A program made the translations under genes and the position numbers. Positions 1 to 5,282 of a stretch of DNA of 5,523 nt are shown in pieces. Each line of letters starts with the position of its first letter. Position 1 is the stretch's first letter. A model generated the notes under the pieces. That model saw only the letters and a program-made list of their open reading frames with translations. It made no database searches and was not told where the DNA came from. The DNA is from Candidatus Heimdallarchaeota archaeon (GTDB lineage Archaea; Asgardarchaeota; Heimdallarchaeia; JABLTI01), in NCBI GenBank assembly GCA_030667035.1, contig DAOUWQ010000130.1, forward strand, positions 1 to 5,523. The letters run 5' to 3'.

Positions 1-704
1 TAGCATTAGATGTTGGATCGTTATCAACAGCAATTAAAATCGTTGAGCAATTACCAAAATCTGACAGAATGATTATAGAAATCGGTACACCATACATCAA
101 AAAATATGGTATCGAAGAAACTGTTGGCAAAATGCGAGAATTAAAACCAGGTGGCTATATCATTGCTGATATGAAAACACTTGATGTTGGTAGAGCAGAA
201 GTAAATGCAGCAGCTGACGCAACTGCAAATGCCTGTGTTGTCTCAGGAATTGCTCCAACAGACACAGTAAAGGAATTCATTCGTGCTTGTAACAAAAGAG
301 GCATTCATGCCTGGGTTGATTCCTTAAACACCAATCAAACTGAATTTATTGCTATGCTTACCGCGCTTCCTGAAAAACCAAAAGTAGTCATTCTACACAG
401 AGGTATTGATCAAGAAATTGCTCAAAAAGAAGGAACAACAAAGAAAGAAGGAACTTCTGCATCACGCTCAGTTTGGGGTGATATCAAAAAGATCAAGAAA
501 ATCACTGGTGGCTTAGTAGCAGTAGCAGGTGGATTGAAACCCGGTAAACCACTAGCAGAAGCACTTCGTGCTGGAGCAGATATAATCATAGTCGGAAGAT
601 ACATTTACCGCTCAAGTGATCCTAACAGAGCAGCAATGCGATTCCTTGATGATATGGAAATCGAACCTGACACTATGAGACTCTTCGATAAACTTGATTA
701 TTAA
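1..704 (+). CDS. hps: 3-hexulose-6-phosphate synthase, archaeal type (5'-truncated)
   Basis: The frame is open from base 3, so the gene starts before the window; 233 residues are visible. The product belongs to the HUMPS branch of the OMP-decarboxylase superfamily, (beta/alpha)8 barrels that join or split formaldehyde and ribulose 5-phosphate as hexulose 6-phosphate. In archaea the split direction commonly supplies pentose phosphate. Visible motifs, numbered from the first full codon, are ALD (residues 1-3, the usual first Asp), EIGTP (26-30), the catalytic DxKxxD as DMKTLD (56-61), ILHRGID with the active-site His (132), and the C-terminal phosphate-binding pair VAVAGG and IIVGRY. Many archaeal versions are the C-terminal half of a Fae-HPS fusion; the missing 5' end prevents a check. 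The loop after ILHRGID carries a short repeat (KEGTTK/KEGTSA). A related activity such as ketogulonate-phosphate decarboxylase is possible, but HPS fits best. The next gene is convergent, 47 bases away. Confidence 0.88.
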   Translation, partial: ALDVGSLSTAIKIVEQLPKSDRMIIEIGTPYIKKYGIEETVGKMRELKPGGYIIADMKTLDVGRAEVNAAADATANACVVSGIAPTDTVKEFIRACNKRGIHAWVDSLNTNQTEFIAMLTALPEKPKVVILHRGIDQEIAQKEGTTKKEGTSASRSVWGDIKKIKKITGGLVAVAGGLKPGKPLAEALRAGADIIIVGRYIYRSSDPNRAAMRFLDDMEIEPDTMRLFDKLDY

Positions 705-739
705 AAGGAAGATTTTTCTCTTCCTTCATTTTATCTTTT
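705..739 (+). terminator. Hairpin terminator shared by two convergent genes
   Basis: An 8-bp perfect stem pairs 705-712 (AAGGAAGA) with 719-726 (TCTTCCTT) around a 6-base loop, starting right behind the hps stop codon. On the plus strand it is followed by the T-rich stretch CATTTTATCTTTTT. Read on the minus strand the same stem is followed by TTTTAATAA, so it could also end the converging DUF202 gene, whose stop is at 752. That it works in both directions is inferred from this symmetry and position. Confidence 0.6.
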
Positions 740-751
740 TAGAAAATCAAA

Positions 752-1117
752 TTACTTTTCATCCTCAATTTTAATTTCCAAATTTTCTAAATCTTCATTT
801 ATGCTATATTTACAAATTAGTGAACTTATACTTTTTCTAAATTGGAAAAATCTTATTGTTCCAATAACTAGTACAACAATACCGATTGAAAATAGAATCC
901 AACCAAAGACAACCAAAGCAGGTGTTGTTTCAATCACTTTAATTAAACCAAATCCAACAGCAGAAATAGCTAAAGCTGATCGGACATATGCTAGGAAAGT
1001 TCTTTCATTTGCTAAAGAAGTTCTATCTACTGCGAGATGATCACTCATTTTTAAATCATCTGTATTTACATTAAAAACTGATATTGGCTCCTTTTTCAAT
1101 CTGTTAGATTTCTTCAT
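752..1117 (-). CDS. DUF202 family small membrane protein
   Basis: The protein has 121 residues from the ATG at 1117. An in-frame TTG nine bases upstream (1126) is also possible, but AGGT sits eight bases before the ATG and would overlap the TTG start. Residues 31-47 (DRTSLANERTFLAYVRS) match the family signature, in which an LANERTFLAW-like segment with an Arg precedes the first membrane helix. Predicted helices lie at about 48-63 and 67-91, and the tail after residue 105 is acidic. DUF202 proteins (YidH-like) are short integral membrane proteins of unknown biochemical role; a related domain forms the membrane part of yeast VTC polyphosphate polymerase. No partner gene adjoins it: the gene upstream on the same strand lies 453 bases away, and the downstream gene converges. 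Family assignment is firm; function is unknown. Confidence 0.85.
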   Translation of the reverse strand: MKKSNRLKKEPISVFNVNTDDLKMSDHLAVDRTSLANERTFLAYVRSALAISAVGFGLIKVIETTPALVVFGWILFSIGIVVLVIGTIRFFQFRKSISSLICKYSINEDLENLEIKIEDEK

Positions 1118-1366
1118 TTCAGTCAACCTATTATGTTTATTATGACATGAACATTAAAAATTGTTACTTTCTATTTGATGTTCAAAAAGAGTTTCTGTGT
1201 TCAAGTGTTAACTTCGCAGGAATTTCATTCATCGGAAGCAGAGGTAAGTTGATTTTTAACTAGTTCATGTTAATTTATCGGTTAAAAAAGATTGTTTGAG
1301 AATCAAAGTTTCTTCTTTGCTGTTATTAAAACCTATTTTAAACATAATGCCTATAATTTAATTGGC
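1118..1366. other. Intergenic stretch with no recognised gene
   Basis: This is the upstream region of the DUF202 gene on the minus strand. I see no open frame of useful length, no tRNA-like T-arm, and no repeat array. Minus-strand AT-rich segments near 1136-1145 and 1153-1160 could hold the DUF202 promoter, but neither is a clear TATA box. A lone 8-bp inverted repeat (1145-1152 with 1263-1270) is too short and too widely spaced to interpret. Confidence 0.4.
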
Positions 1367-1507
1367 GAAGAAAAAGCCTCCGAAAAAGACTAACAATATC
1401 TTTAGGATTGAGATAGATATTGGTTAGGATTTCCGAAGGATAAAGACCACGATAGAATATTACAAAACCCTCAATCTATTGGGATTGTAAAACGCTTGAA
1501 ATGGTCC
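1367..1507 (-). ncRNA. Candidate structured RNA: two hairpins with complementary loops
   Basis: Read on the minus strand, the 5' hairpin pairs 1501-1507 with 1444-1450 (7 bp), has an asymmetric internal loop, then pairs 1485-1490 with 1460-1465 (6 bp) and 1481-1483 with 1468-1470 (3 bp) under a 10-base loop (1471-1480). The 3' hairpin pairs 1430-1439 with 1377-1386 (10 bp) and 1415-1426 with 1391-1401 (11 bp, one bulge) under a 13-base loop (1402-1414). It is followed by CTTTTTCTTC, a terminator-like tail. The two loops share a 6-bp Watson-Crick match (1406-1411 with 1471-1476). Four positions that are A-C mismatches on the plus strand become G-U pairs on the minus strand, against one the other way, which favours minus-strand transcription. 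It could be an independent RNA, the 3' UTR of polX (stop at 1571), or part of a long DUF202 leader. It matches no family I recognise. The plus strand has T runs at 1509-1550, so the opposite orientation is not excluded. Confidence 0.45.
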
Positions 1508-1570
1508 ATTTTTTGCCATTTTTTATGTACTTTTTTAAGATGAATTTTTTCTTCAAAATAGAAAAGGACT
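1508..1570. other. AT-rich spacer with T runs
   Basis: The plus strand shows four runs of six or seven T between about 1509 and 1550. On the minus strand the same bases give A-rich segments such as CTTAAAAAAG (1531-1540 region), which lie about 25-30 bases before the start of the hairpin RNA and could act as a weak TATA element for it. Equally, they could be an oligo-T terminator for a plus-strand transcript. The sequence alone does not decide. Confidence 0.3.
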
Positions 1571-3277
1571 TCAAGCTAATTTTCTGAGTAACTCTTTAGA
1601 TGTTAGAGTATTCAATATATTCTTCTTTTCACACCAGGCTCTTCGAGCGATATTTAATCCATAACCCATATTTTTTAGTTGGTGATGGTGATGACTGTCG
1701 GTTCCAATAAAGAATTCGATTTTATTTTTGAAATCAAATACAACGTTATCATCTACGTCCAATCGATTAGGATAAGCATTTATTTCTAGAAATGTCTTCG
1801 TTTCAATACACTTCTCAATTATTTTTGAGAAATTTATTGAATAACCACCTCTTTTATCTAGTTGTCTTCCAGTAGGATGACCAATGCCATTTACAAATTC
1901 ATTATCCATTGCAGTAATAATTCTTGAAGTCATTTCTTCTTCTGGCATATCAAAAATCGAATGAACGGATGCAATAACAAAATCCAAATCTTTCAATGAT
2001 TTATTTGAAATACTAAGTGAACCATCCTTAAGGATATCACATTCAACACCTTGCAAAATTTCTACTGGAGAATTTTGGGCTATTTGTTCAATTGCTTTTC
2101 TTTGTTTCGTTAGTTTTTCTGCGTTCATTGGTTTATAGATCGGGTTTTTACCGAAGTGATCTGTGATTATTATATATTCATAATTCCTTTCATCTGCAGC
2201 GTTTACCATTTCATCAATAACAGATTTCCCATCAGACCAATGTGTATGAACATGAAAATCACCTTTAATATCTTCTAGGTTGATTAAATCAGGCAAAGAA
2301 TTCTTCTGGGCCAGTTCAATTTCACCTCGATCTTCTCTTAAGTCAGGTGGAATGTAACTCATGCCCATTGCCTTGTAAACTTCCTCTTCTGTTTTACTTG
2401 CAATGAGTTTTTCTCCTTTCTCATCAAACAAACCGTACTCATTCAGAAGCATATTATTTCTATCAGCAATTGTTCGTAGTTTTACGGTGTGATTCCGTGA
2501 GCCTGTAGAATGAATTAAACCGGAACCATTGGATTGCTCTTCCAAAACTCGGAGATCAACGTTTATTCCACTAGTTAGTTTAATAGTCGTTTTAAGTGGA
2601 CCCTTTACTACAATGTCTTCTACGTCATCCATTTGGGAGAAGATATCCATAATTTGCTCAAAATCTTCTTCTTTACCAATAGCATGTAAATCAATATCTC
2701 GTATTGTTGATTTTCTTCTTCTAATTGAACCACCAATTTCCACATATTGAATAAGATCTACTTCTTCAAGGAATTTCTTCAAACTTAATGCTATTGGAAT
2801 GATTTTGAAAAGTGGTCTTCGTTCCGATTTTACGAACGTTAATGCCCTAGCGATTTTTGCTATTTTATTTTCAGTGAAACCTGAGAGTTCAGCCAATAAC
2901 CCATTTTCAATTGCTTCTTCAAGACCAATAATAGATTTAATTCCTAATTCTTTGTACAACCTCCCAGCGGTTTTTCCACCAATACCCTCAACTCGCATTA
3001 GGCTTGTAACTTCAACAGGTATTTGTTGAGTTAATTTATCTAGATAGGTGGTTCTCCCAAGTACAACTATCTCTTTGATTTTGTCACCGATAGCATCTCC
3101 GATACCAGGCAAGGCCTTTACTCGGTCTTCTTGAACAATTATCTCAATATCCTCTGCAGTTTGTTGCAATGAATCAACTGCTTTTCTATAAGCCCTTATT
3201 TTATAGACACTTTCACCCATAATTTCCAAAAGGTCAGCAATTTGAGTTAGCTGTTCTATTACCAGTTCATTTTTCAT
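1571..3277 (-). CDS. polX: Family X DNA polymerase with C-terminal PHP domain
   Basis: The protein has 568 residues, close to the usual bacterial and archaeal PolX length of about 570. These enzymes fill short gaps in base-excision repair, and the PHP domain is a metal-dependent 3'-5' exonuclease or end-processing nuclease. Numbered from the ATG at 3277: the N-terminal 8-kDa region is followed by helix-hairpin-helix motifs near 56-68 (LPGIGDAIGDKI) and 96-113. The nucleotidyltransferase signature starts at GGSIRRR (182-188), with catalytic Asp at 194 and 196 and the third at 241 (NVDLR). TGSRNH (258-263) lies in the nucleotide-binding part. All nine expected PHP metal ligands are present: H342, H344, D349, H374, E412, H439, H467, D527 and H529. 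An upstream in-frame ATG at 3328 would add 17 residues, but it lies at or before the predicted transcription start, and family members begin at the MKNE-like sequence. It appears to be transcribed alone. Confidence 0.95.
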   Translation of the reverse strand: MKNELVIEQLTQIADLLEIMGESVYKIRAYRKAVDSLQQTAEDIEIIVQEDRVKALPGIGDAIGDKIKEIVVLGRTTYLDKLTQQIPVEVTSLMRVEGIGGKTAGRLYKELGIKSIIGLEEAIENGLLAELSGFTENKIAKIARALTFVKSERRPLFKIIPIALSLKKFLEEVDLIQYVEIGGSIRRRKSTIRDIDLHAIGKEEDFEQIMDIFSQMDDVEDIVVKGPLKTTIKLTSGINVDLRVLEEQSNGSGLIHSTGSRNHTVKLRTIADRNNMLLNEYGLFDEKGEKLIASKTEEEVYKAMGMSYIPPDLREDRGEIELAQKNSLPDLINLEDIKGDFHVHTHWSDGKSVIDEMVNAADERNYEYIIITDHFGKNPIYKPMNAEKLTKQRKAIEQIAQNSPVEILQGVECDILKDGSLSISNKSLKDLDFVIASVHSIFDMPEEEMTSRIITAMDNEFVNGIGHPTGRQLDKRGGYSINFSKIIEKCIETKTFLEINAYPNRLDVDDNVVFDFKNKIEFFIGTDSHHHHQLKNMGYGLNIARRAWCEKKNILNTLTSKELLRKLA

Positions 3278-3301
3278 AATACAAAACACGGCTCCACTTT
3301 T

Positions 3302-3320
3302 CGAGAAAAACAAGTTCTCG
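3302..3320 (-). promoter_or_regulatory. Hairpin at the predicted 5' end of the polX transcript
   Basis: Bases 3315-3320 pair with 3302-3307 (CGAGAA with TTCTCG, 6 bp, 7-base loop). From the TATA-like box the transcript should begin near 3319, so this hairpin would sit at the extreme 5' end of a leader of about 42 bases. GGAG lies about 14 bases before the ATG, further than usual for a ribosome binding site. A role in stability or translation is inference. Confidence 0.35.
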
Positions 3321-3341
3321 TAAAACATTAATATTAAAATG

Positions 3342-3349
3342 TTATAAAG
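3342..3349 (-). promoter_or_regulatory. TATA-like box of polX
   Basis: The minus strand reads TTTATAAC, close to the archaeal TATA consensus. About 26 bases downstream lies the predicted transcription start near 3319, which places the ATG at 3277 inside the transcript and the ATG at 3328 outside it. This is the main sequence argument for the shorter PolX protein. Confidence 0.5.
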
Positions 3350-3399
3350 ATAGTGTATCTAAAAACAAAAATAAATTTCCGAAAATAAATCGTTGTGGT

Positions 3400-3424
3400 T
3401 AAAAATTATAAAAAGAAAAGAAAT
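3400..3424 (-). terminator. Oligo-T terminator of the small minus-strand gene
   Basis: Immediately behind the stop codon of the small gene (3431) the minus strand reads several T runs, including TTTCTTTTCTTTTTATAATT. There is no hairpin. T-rich tracts of this kind end archaeal transcripts. The polX TATA-like box lies further along at 3342-3349, which supports separate transcription of the two genes. Confidence 0.5.
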
Positions 3425-3430
3425 TTTTCA

Positions 3431-3661
3431 TTATTTTTTCGCGAAAGATTTCCAACCACCAACAACCTTAACTAATCTTTGGATTTCGTTAATTTCTCCA
3501 TCAATATCAATCAAAACTTTCTGCCAACTACCATACTTTTTCACTTTAATTTTATCTGTGCTCGGTGGTAAGCCTAATACGTAAATAATTGCCTCGTCAT
3601 GATTGTTAAAATGCTTTACTTCTTCTTTGTAAGTTATTGAATATCTATCAACAGCTTTCAT
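3431..3661 (-). CDS. Small protein of unknown function (76 aa)
   Basis: I do not recognise this family. From the ATG at 3661 it encodes 76 residues; a GTG at 3670 would add three. The protein is soluble and basic at its C-terminus, with no membrane segment, signal peptide or cysteine. Alternating hydrophobic residues in RYSITY, IIYVLGL and QKVLIDID suggest beta strands, and EINEIQRLVKVV a helix, so a compact alpha/beta domain is likely. The end, VVGGWKSFAKK, has an aromatic and basic character. A real gene is supported by a TATA-like box at 3694-3702, a GAAGTGAT sequence just upstream of the ATG that resembles a ribosome binding site, and T-rich sequence right after the stop. polX follows on the same strand after 153 bases but has its own promoter, so co-function is not implied. 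Confidence 0.65.
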   Translation of the reverse strand: MKAVDRYSITYKEEVKHFNNHDEAIIYVLGLPPSTDKIKVKKYGSWQKVLIDIDGEINEIQRLVKVVGGWKSFAKK

Positions 3662-3693
3662 TGTAATCACTTCTATACTATTAATAGTGGAAG

Positions 3694-3702
3694 GTTATAT
3701 TG
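3694..3702 (-). promoter_or_regulatory. TATA-like box and possible ribosome binding site of the small gene
   Basis: The minus strand reads CAATATAACC here. At the usual archaeal distance transcription would start near 3672, giving a leader of about 11 bases before the ATG at 3661. That leader would begin with GAAGTGAT (3673-3666), one base off the ideal GAGGTGAT ribosome binding sequence and four bases before the ATG. Confidence 0.45.
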
Positions 3703-3848
3703 TCCTTTACCTAAATGAAGATTGCTATTTAATTTAAGAGTGCTTCGCTAATACTCAAAAACACATAAAAATAAAGATATTATTGATTAAATAACAATTA
3801 AAACGACAGAATCAAGATAATTAAAATGAAAAAAACAAATTGATTAAT

Positions 3849-4553
3849 ATGAGCGCAGAAGAAGAACCAGGTGTAAGAATAGAGGAAAGCCTCGTACAAG
3901 AAGAGGTTATCAGTCCATATTTATCAGAGGATGTTGAACTTAAGAAGAAAACTCCCTTTCATGCAATGTGGATGATCTTCAAAATACGTGCTTGGAGAAC
4001 TCTGGGACATCACCCTGCTTGCAGCAGATACGAAAACCATTATTTTAAAATCGGTTCATTTATTTTCTGTATAGGCTGCGCAAGCATCTATTCTGCGATT
4101 TTATTGTACCTTATTTTATTCTTTGCTGTTCCTTCAGTTTTCAGATACAATATCTACGTGATAAGCATCATACCATTTGCAGGATTTGCTTTGGCAATAA
4201 GTCATATCTTCCTTAAACCCAAGAATAAATGGTTAAAATCAATCTTTCGTTTTTCAGCGGGATTTGGGATAGGAGCATTTGGAGCGATTATTATTGCAGT
4301 TTTCAAGTACTATTGGTGGTTAAGCATTATACTTTCTGTGCTAGTGCTTACAGGCAATCAATTGTATGGTATGAGCAGGGGACGAGATGCAAATAGAAAA
4401 GAATGTATCGATTGCCCATTAGCTCACAGTGACCCACCTTGTGAACCAATACGAAATACCAACATACGAATTCGAAAAGTGCATGAAATTATTGATGATG
4501 AATTACAAATGATACAAAAATCAGATCTCGAAAAGAACAATAAAAAAGTCTAA
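3849..4553 (+). CDS. Membrane protein with HHPxC...CxGC motif, function unknown
   Basis: The protein has 234 residues from the ATG at 3849. A TTG at 3840 is in frame but unlikely, and an out-of-frame ATG at 3826 opens only five codons. Residues 1-45 are mostly charged and probably cytoplasmic. A motif GHHPAC (53-58) is followed 15 residues later by CIGC (74-77) at the start of the first hydrophobic segment. About four membrane helices follow: roughly 73-97, 101-121, 132-153 and 156-171. After the last helix a second cysteine group appears, CIDCP (186-190) plus Cys198, then a charged tail. The first motif recalls the Cys/His-plus-CxxC entry of archaeal multi-span proteins and DUF2085-like families, but I cannot assign it with certainty. 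The Cys/His spacing suggests metal binding or disulfide formation. It is the first of three plus-strand membrane-protein genes here and lies 127 bases before the next. Confidence 0.75.
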   Translation: MSAEEEPGVRIEESLVQEEVISPYLSEDVELKKKTPFHAMWMIFKIRAWRTLGHHPACSRYENHYFKIGSFIFCIGCASIYSAILLYLILFFAVPSVFRYNIYVISIIPFAGFALAISHIFLKPKNKWLKSIFRFSAGFGIGAFGAIIIAVFKYYWWLSIILSVLVLTGNQLYGMSRGRDANRKECIDCPLAHSDPPCEPIRNTNIRIRKVHEIIDDELQMIQKSDLEKNNKKV

Positions 4554-4590
4554 GTTGACCTATTTATTGTTTTTACCGTATTTAAGCAAA

Positions 4591-4616
4591 ATCATTATTA
4601 ATTGTTAAACAATGAT
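4591..4616. repeat. Small nested inverted repeats between two genes
   Basis: ATCATT (4591-4596) pairs with AATGAT (4611-4616), and inside it ATTGT (4601-4605) pairs with ACAAT (4609-4613); the two pairings exclude each other. It lies 38 bases behind the upstream stop and about 35 before the next TATA-like box, so it could be a weak terminator or a protein-binding site. In AT-rich DNA it may also be chance. Confidence 0.25.
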
Positions 4617-4648
4617 GACTAGTATAGTTTATCATTTAAATCAAAACT

Positions 4649-4660
4649 GAAAATATAATA
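4649..4660 (+). promoter_or_regulatory. BRE/TATA-like promoter giving a near-leaderless transcript
   Basis: The bases GAAAATATAATA combine an A-rich element resembling an archaeal BRE with a TATA-like core. A start site about 25 bases downstream falls at or next to the ATG at 4681. No ribosome binding sequence precedes that ATG, which agrees with a leaderless message. Confidence 0.5.
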
Positions 4661-4680
4661 ATTTATAGGTTTGAATTAAA

Positions 4681-5193
4681 ATGTCTGAAGAAGATCCATT
4701 TGACACTCCTTTTGATGATTCTGAGGAAAAAATAAAGGAGCCCTCAGAAGAACAATTCTCTCCTCCGCCAACCGAACAATATGGTTTTGGTGGAGATTCT
4801 GAAATTATTGAGAGCGAAGATTTAACAAAGAAGAAGAAACGTAAGAAAAGATGGTTAATAGTTATTTTTGCTATTGTTTTACCTGTACTTCTCATTATTG
4901 GAGGTATTGTTGTTCTAATATTAGCAATTTTAGGTTTAATGGAAAGTTGTTGTACCGCATGTGGTGAGTCTTGTTGTAGCTCATGTGGTGCGAGCTGTTC
5001 TGAAAGCTGTAATCAAAGTTGTGGCAGTGCATGTGATGGTTGTTGTGAAAATTCATGTGATAGTGCCTGTGATAGTTGCACTTGCGATTGTGGCAGTTGT
5101 AGTAGTACAATCACACTAAAAGAGACAATTGATACACAGATGAAACTTATACAATGGTTTTTCGAATATATCTTCGGGATTTTTAAATTTTAA
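4681..5193 (+). CDS. Single-span membrane protein with period-4 cysteine repeat domain
   Basis: I know no named family for this 170-residue protein. Residues 1-48 are acidic and Pro/Ser-rich, likely disordered. A basic block KKKKRKKR (50-57) precedes one long hydrophobic helix (58-87); by the positive-inside rule the N-terminus is cytoplasmic and the rest is outside. Residues 90-140 contain 18 cysteines. Eleven of them, at 90, 94, 98 and on to 130, are spaced exactly four apart, usually preceded by Ser or Ala (GESC, GASC, SESC, NQSC). Extra cysteines sit at 91, 99 and 121, and the block ends CTCDCGSC. Residues 143-170 form an amphipathic to aromatic-hydrophobic tail (QWFFEYIFGIF) that may return to the membrane. 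The codons within repeats vary, so the spacing is held at protein level. Metal binding, as in CxxxC copper-storage proteins, or disulfide-linked surface structure are both guesses. A diverged paralogue follows. Confidence 0.85.
   Translation: MSEEDPFDTPFDDSEEKIKEPSEEQFSPPPTEQYGFGGDSEIIESEDLTKKKKRKKRWLIVIFAIVLPVLLIIGGIVVLILAILGLMESCCTACGESCCSSCGASCSESCNQSCGSACDGCCENSCDSACDSCTCDCGSCSSTITLKETIDTQMKLIQWFFEYIFGIFKF
4948..5100 (+). repeat. 12-base-period cysteine repeat block (first paralogue)
   Basis: Within the coding sequence a TGT or TGC codon recurs every 12 bases from 4948 to 5070, eleven times without slip, then at shorter spacing to 5100. The three intervening codons differ from unit to unit and both Cys codons are used. 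The pattern is therefore a protein repeat of form x-x-S/A-C rather than a recent DNA microsatellite. Confidence 0.9.
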
Positions 5194-5199
5194 AATCCC
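5176..5199 (+). terminator. Hairpin overlapping the stop codon of the first Cys-repeat gene
   Basis: GGGATTTT (5176-5183) pairs with AAAATCCC (5192-5199) around an 8-base AT loop, and the TAA stop (5191-5193) lies inside it. T-rich sequence follows, including a run of six T near 5231-5236. It probably ends or attenuates the message before the second paralogue. Hairpins are not required for archaeal termination, so its role is inferred. Confidence 0.45.
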
Positions 5200-5282
5200 T
5201 TTCAAATTTGTTTGCCATTGTTAGTAAAACTTTTTTAATTATTAGCAACTTCAATTATTCTAGTTATTTTTGGGGTTATATA

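Noticed and set aside
801..1040. Plus-strand open frame opposite the DUF202 gene, and similar ones opposite polX
   Set aside because: These lie antisense to strongly recognisable coding sequences and show no independent domain or start signal.
1145..1270. Inverted repeat ACATGAAC / GTTCATGT
   Set aside because: It is only 8 bp with arms over 100 bases apart in AT-rich DNA; chance explains it, and no mobile-element gene lies between.
1367..1507. Reading the two hairpins as an H/ACA guide RNA or tRNA-like gene
   Set aside because: On neither strand is the final hairpin followed by an ACA-type box, and no k-turn, T-arm or anticodon stem is evident, although one internal loop superficially resembles a guide pocket.
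3278..3328. N-terminal extension of PolX from the ATG at 3328
   Set aside because: The predicted transcription start lies downstream of it, and PolX proteins begin at the MKNE-like segment. The 17 residues resemble translated leader.
3826..3843. Five-codon upstream open frame (ATG to TGA) before the four-helix membrane protein
   Set aside because: It is very short, has no ribosome binding site, and lies in A-rich sequence where such ATGs arise by chance.
4948..5100. DNA microsatellite or CRISPR-like repeat
   Set aside because: The 12-base units share only the Cys codon and vary elsewhere, there are no spacers, and the block is in frame within a gene.
4895..5110. Minus-strand open frame rich in His and Asn opposite the Cys-repeat block
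   Set aside because: It is the mirror of the period-12 Cys codons: TGT/TGC read as ACA/GCA, and in the shifted frame as repeated His/Asn/Tyr codons. It lacks its own gene signals and the plus-strand frame has a clear architecture and a paralogue.
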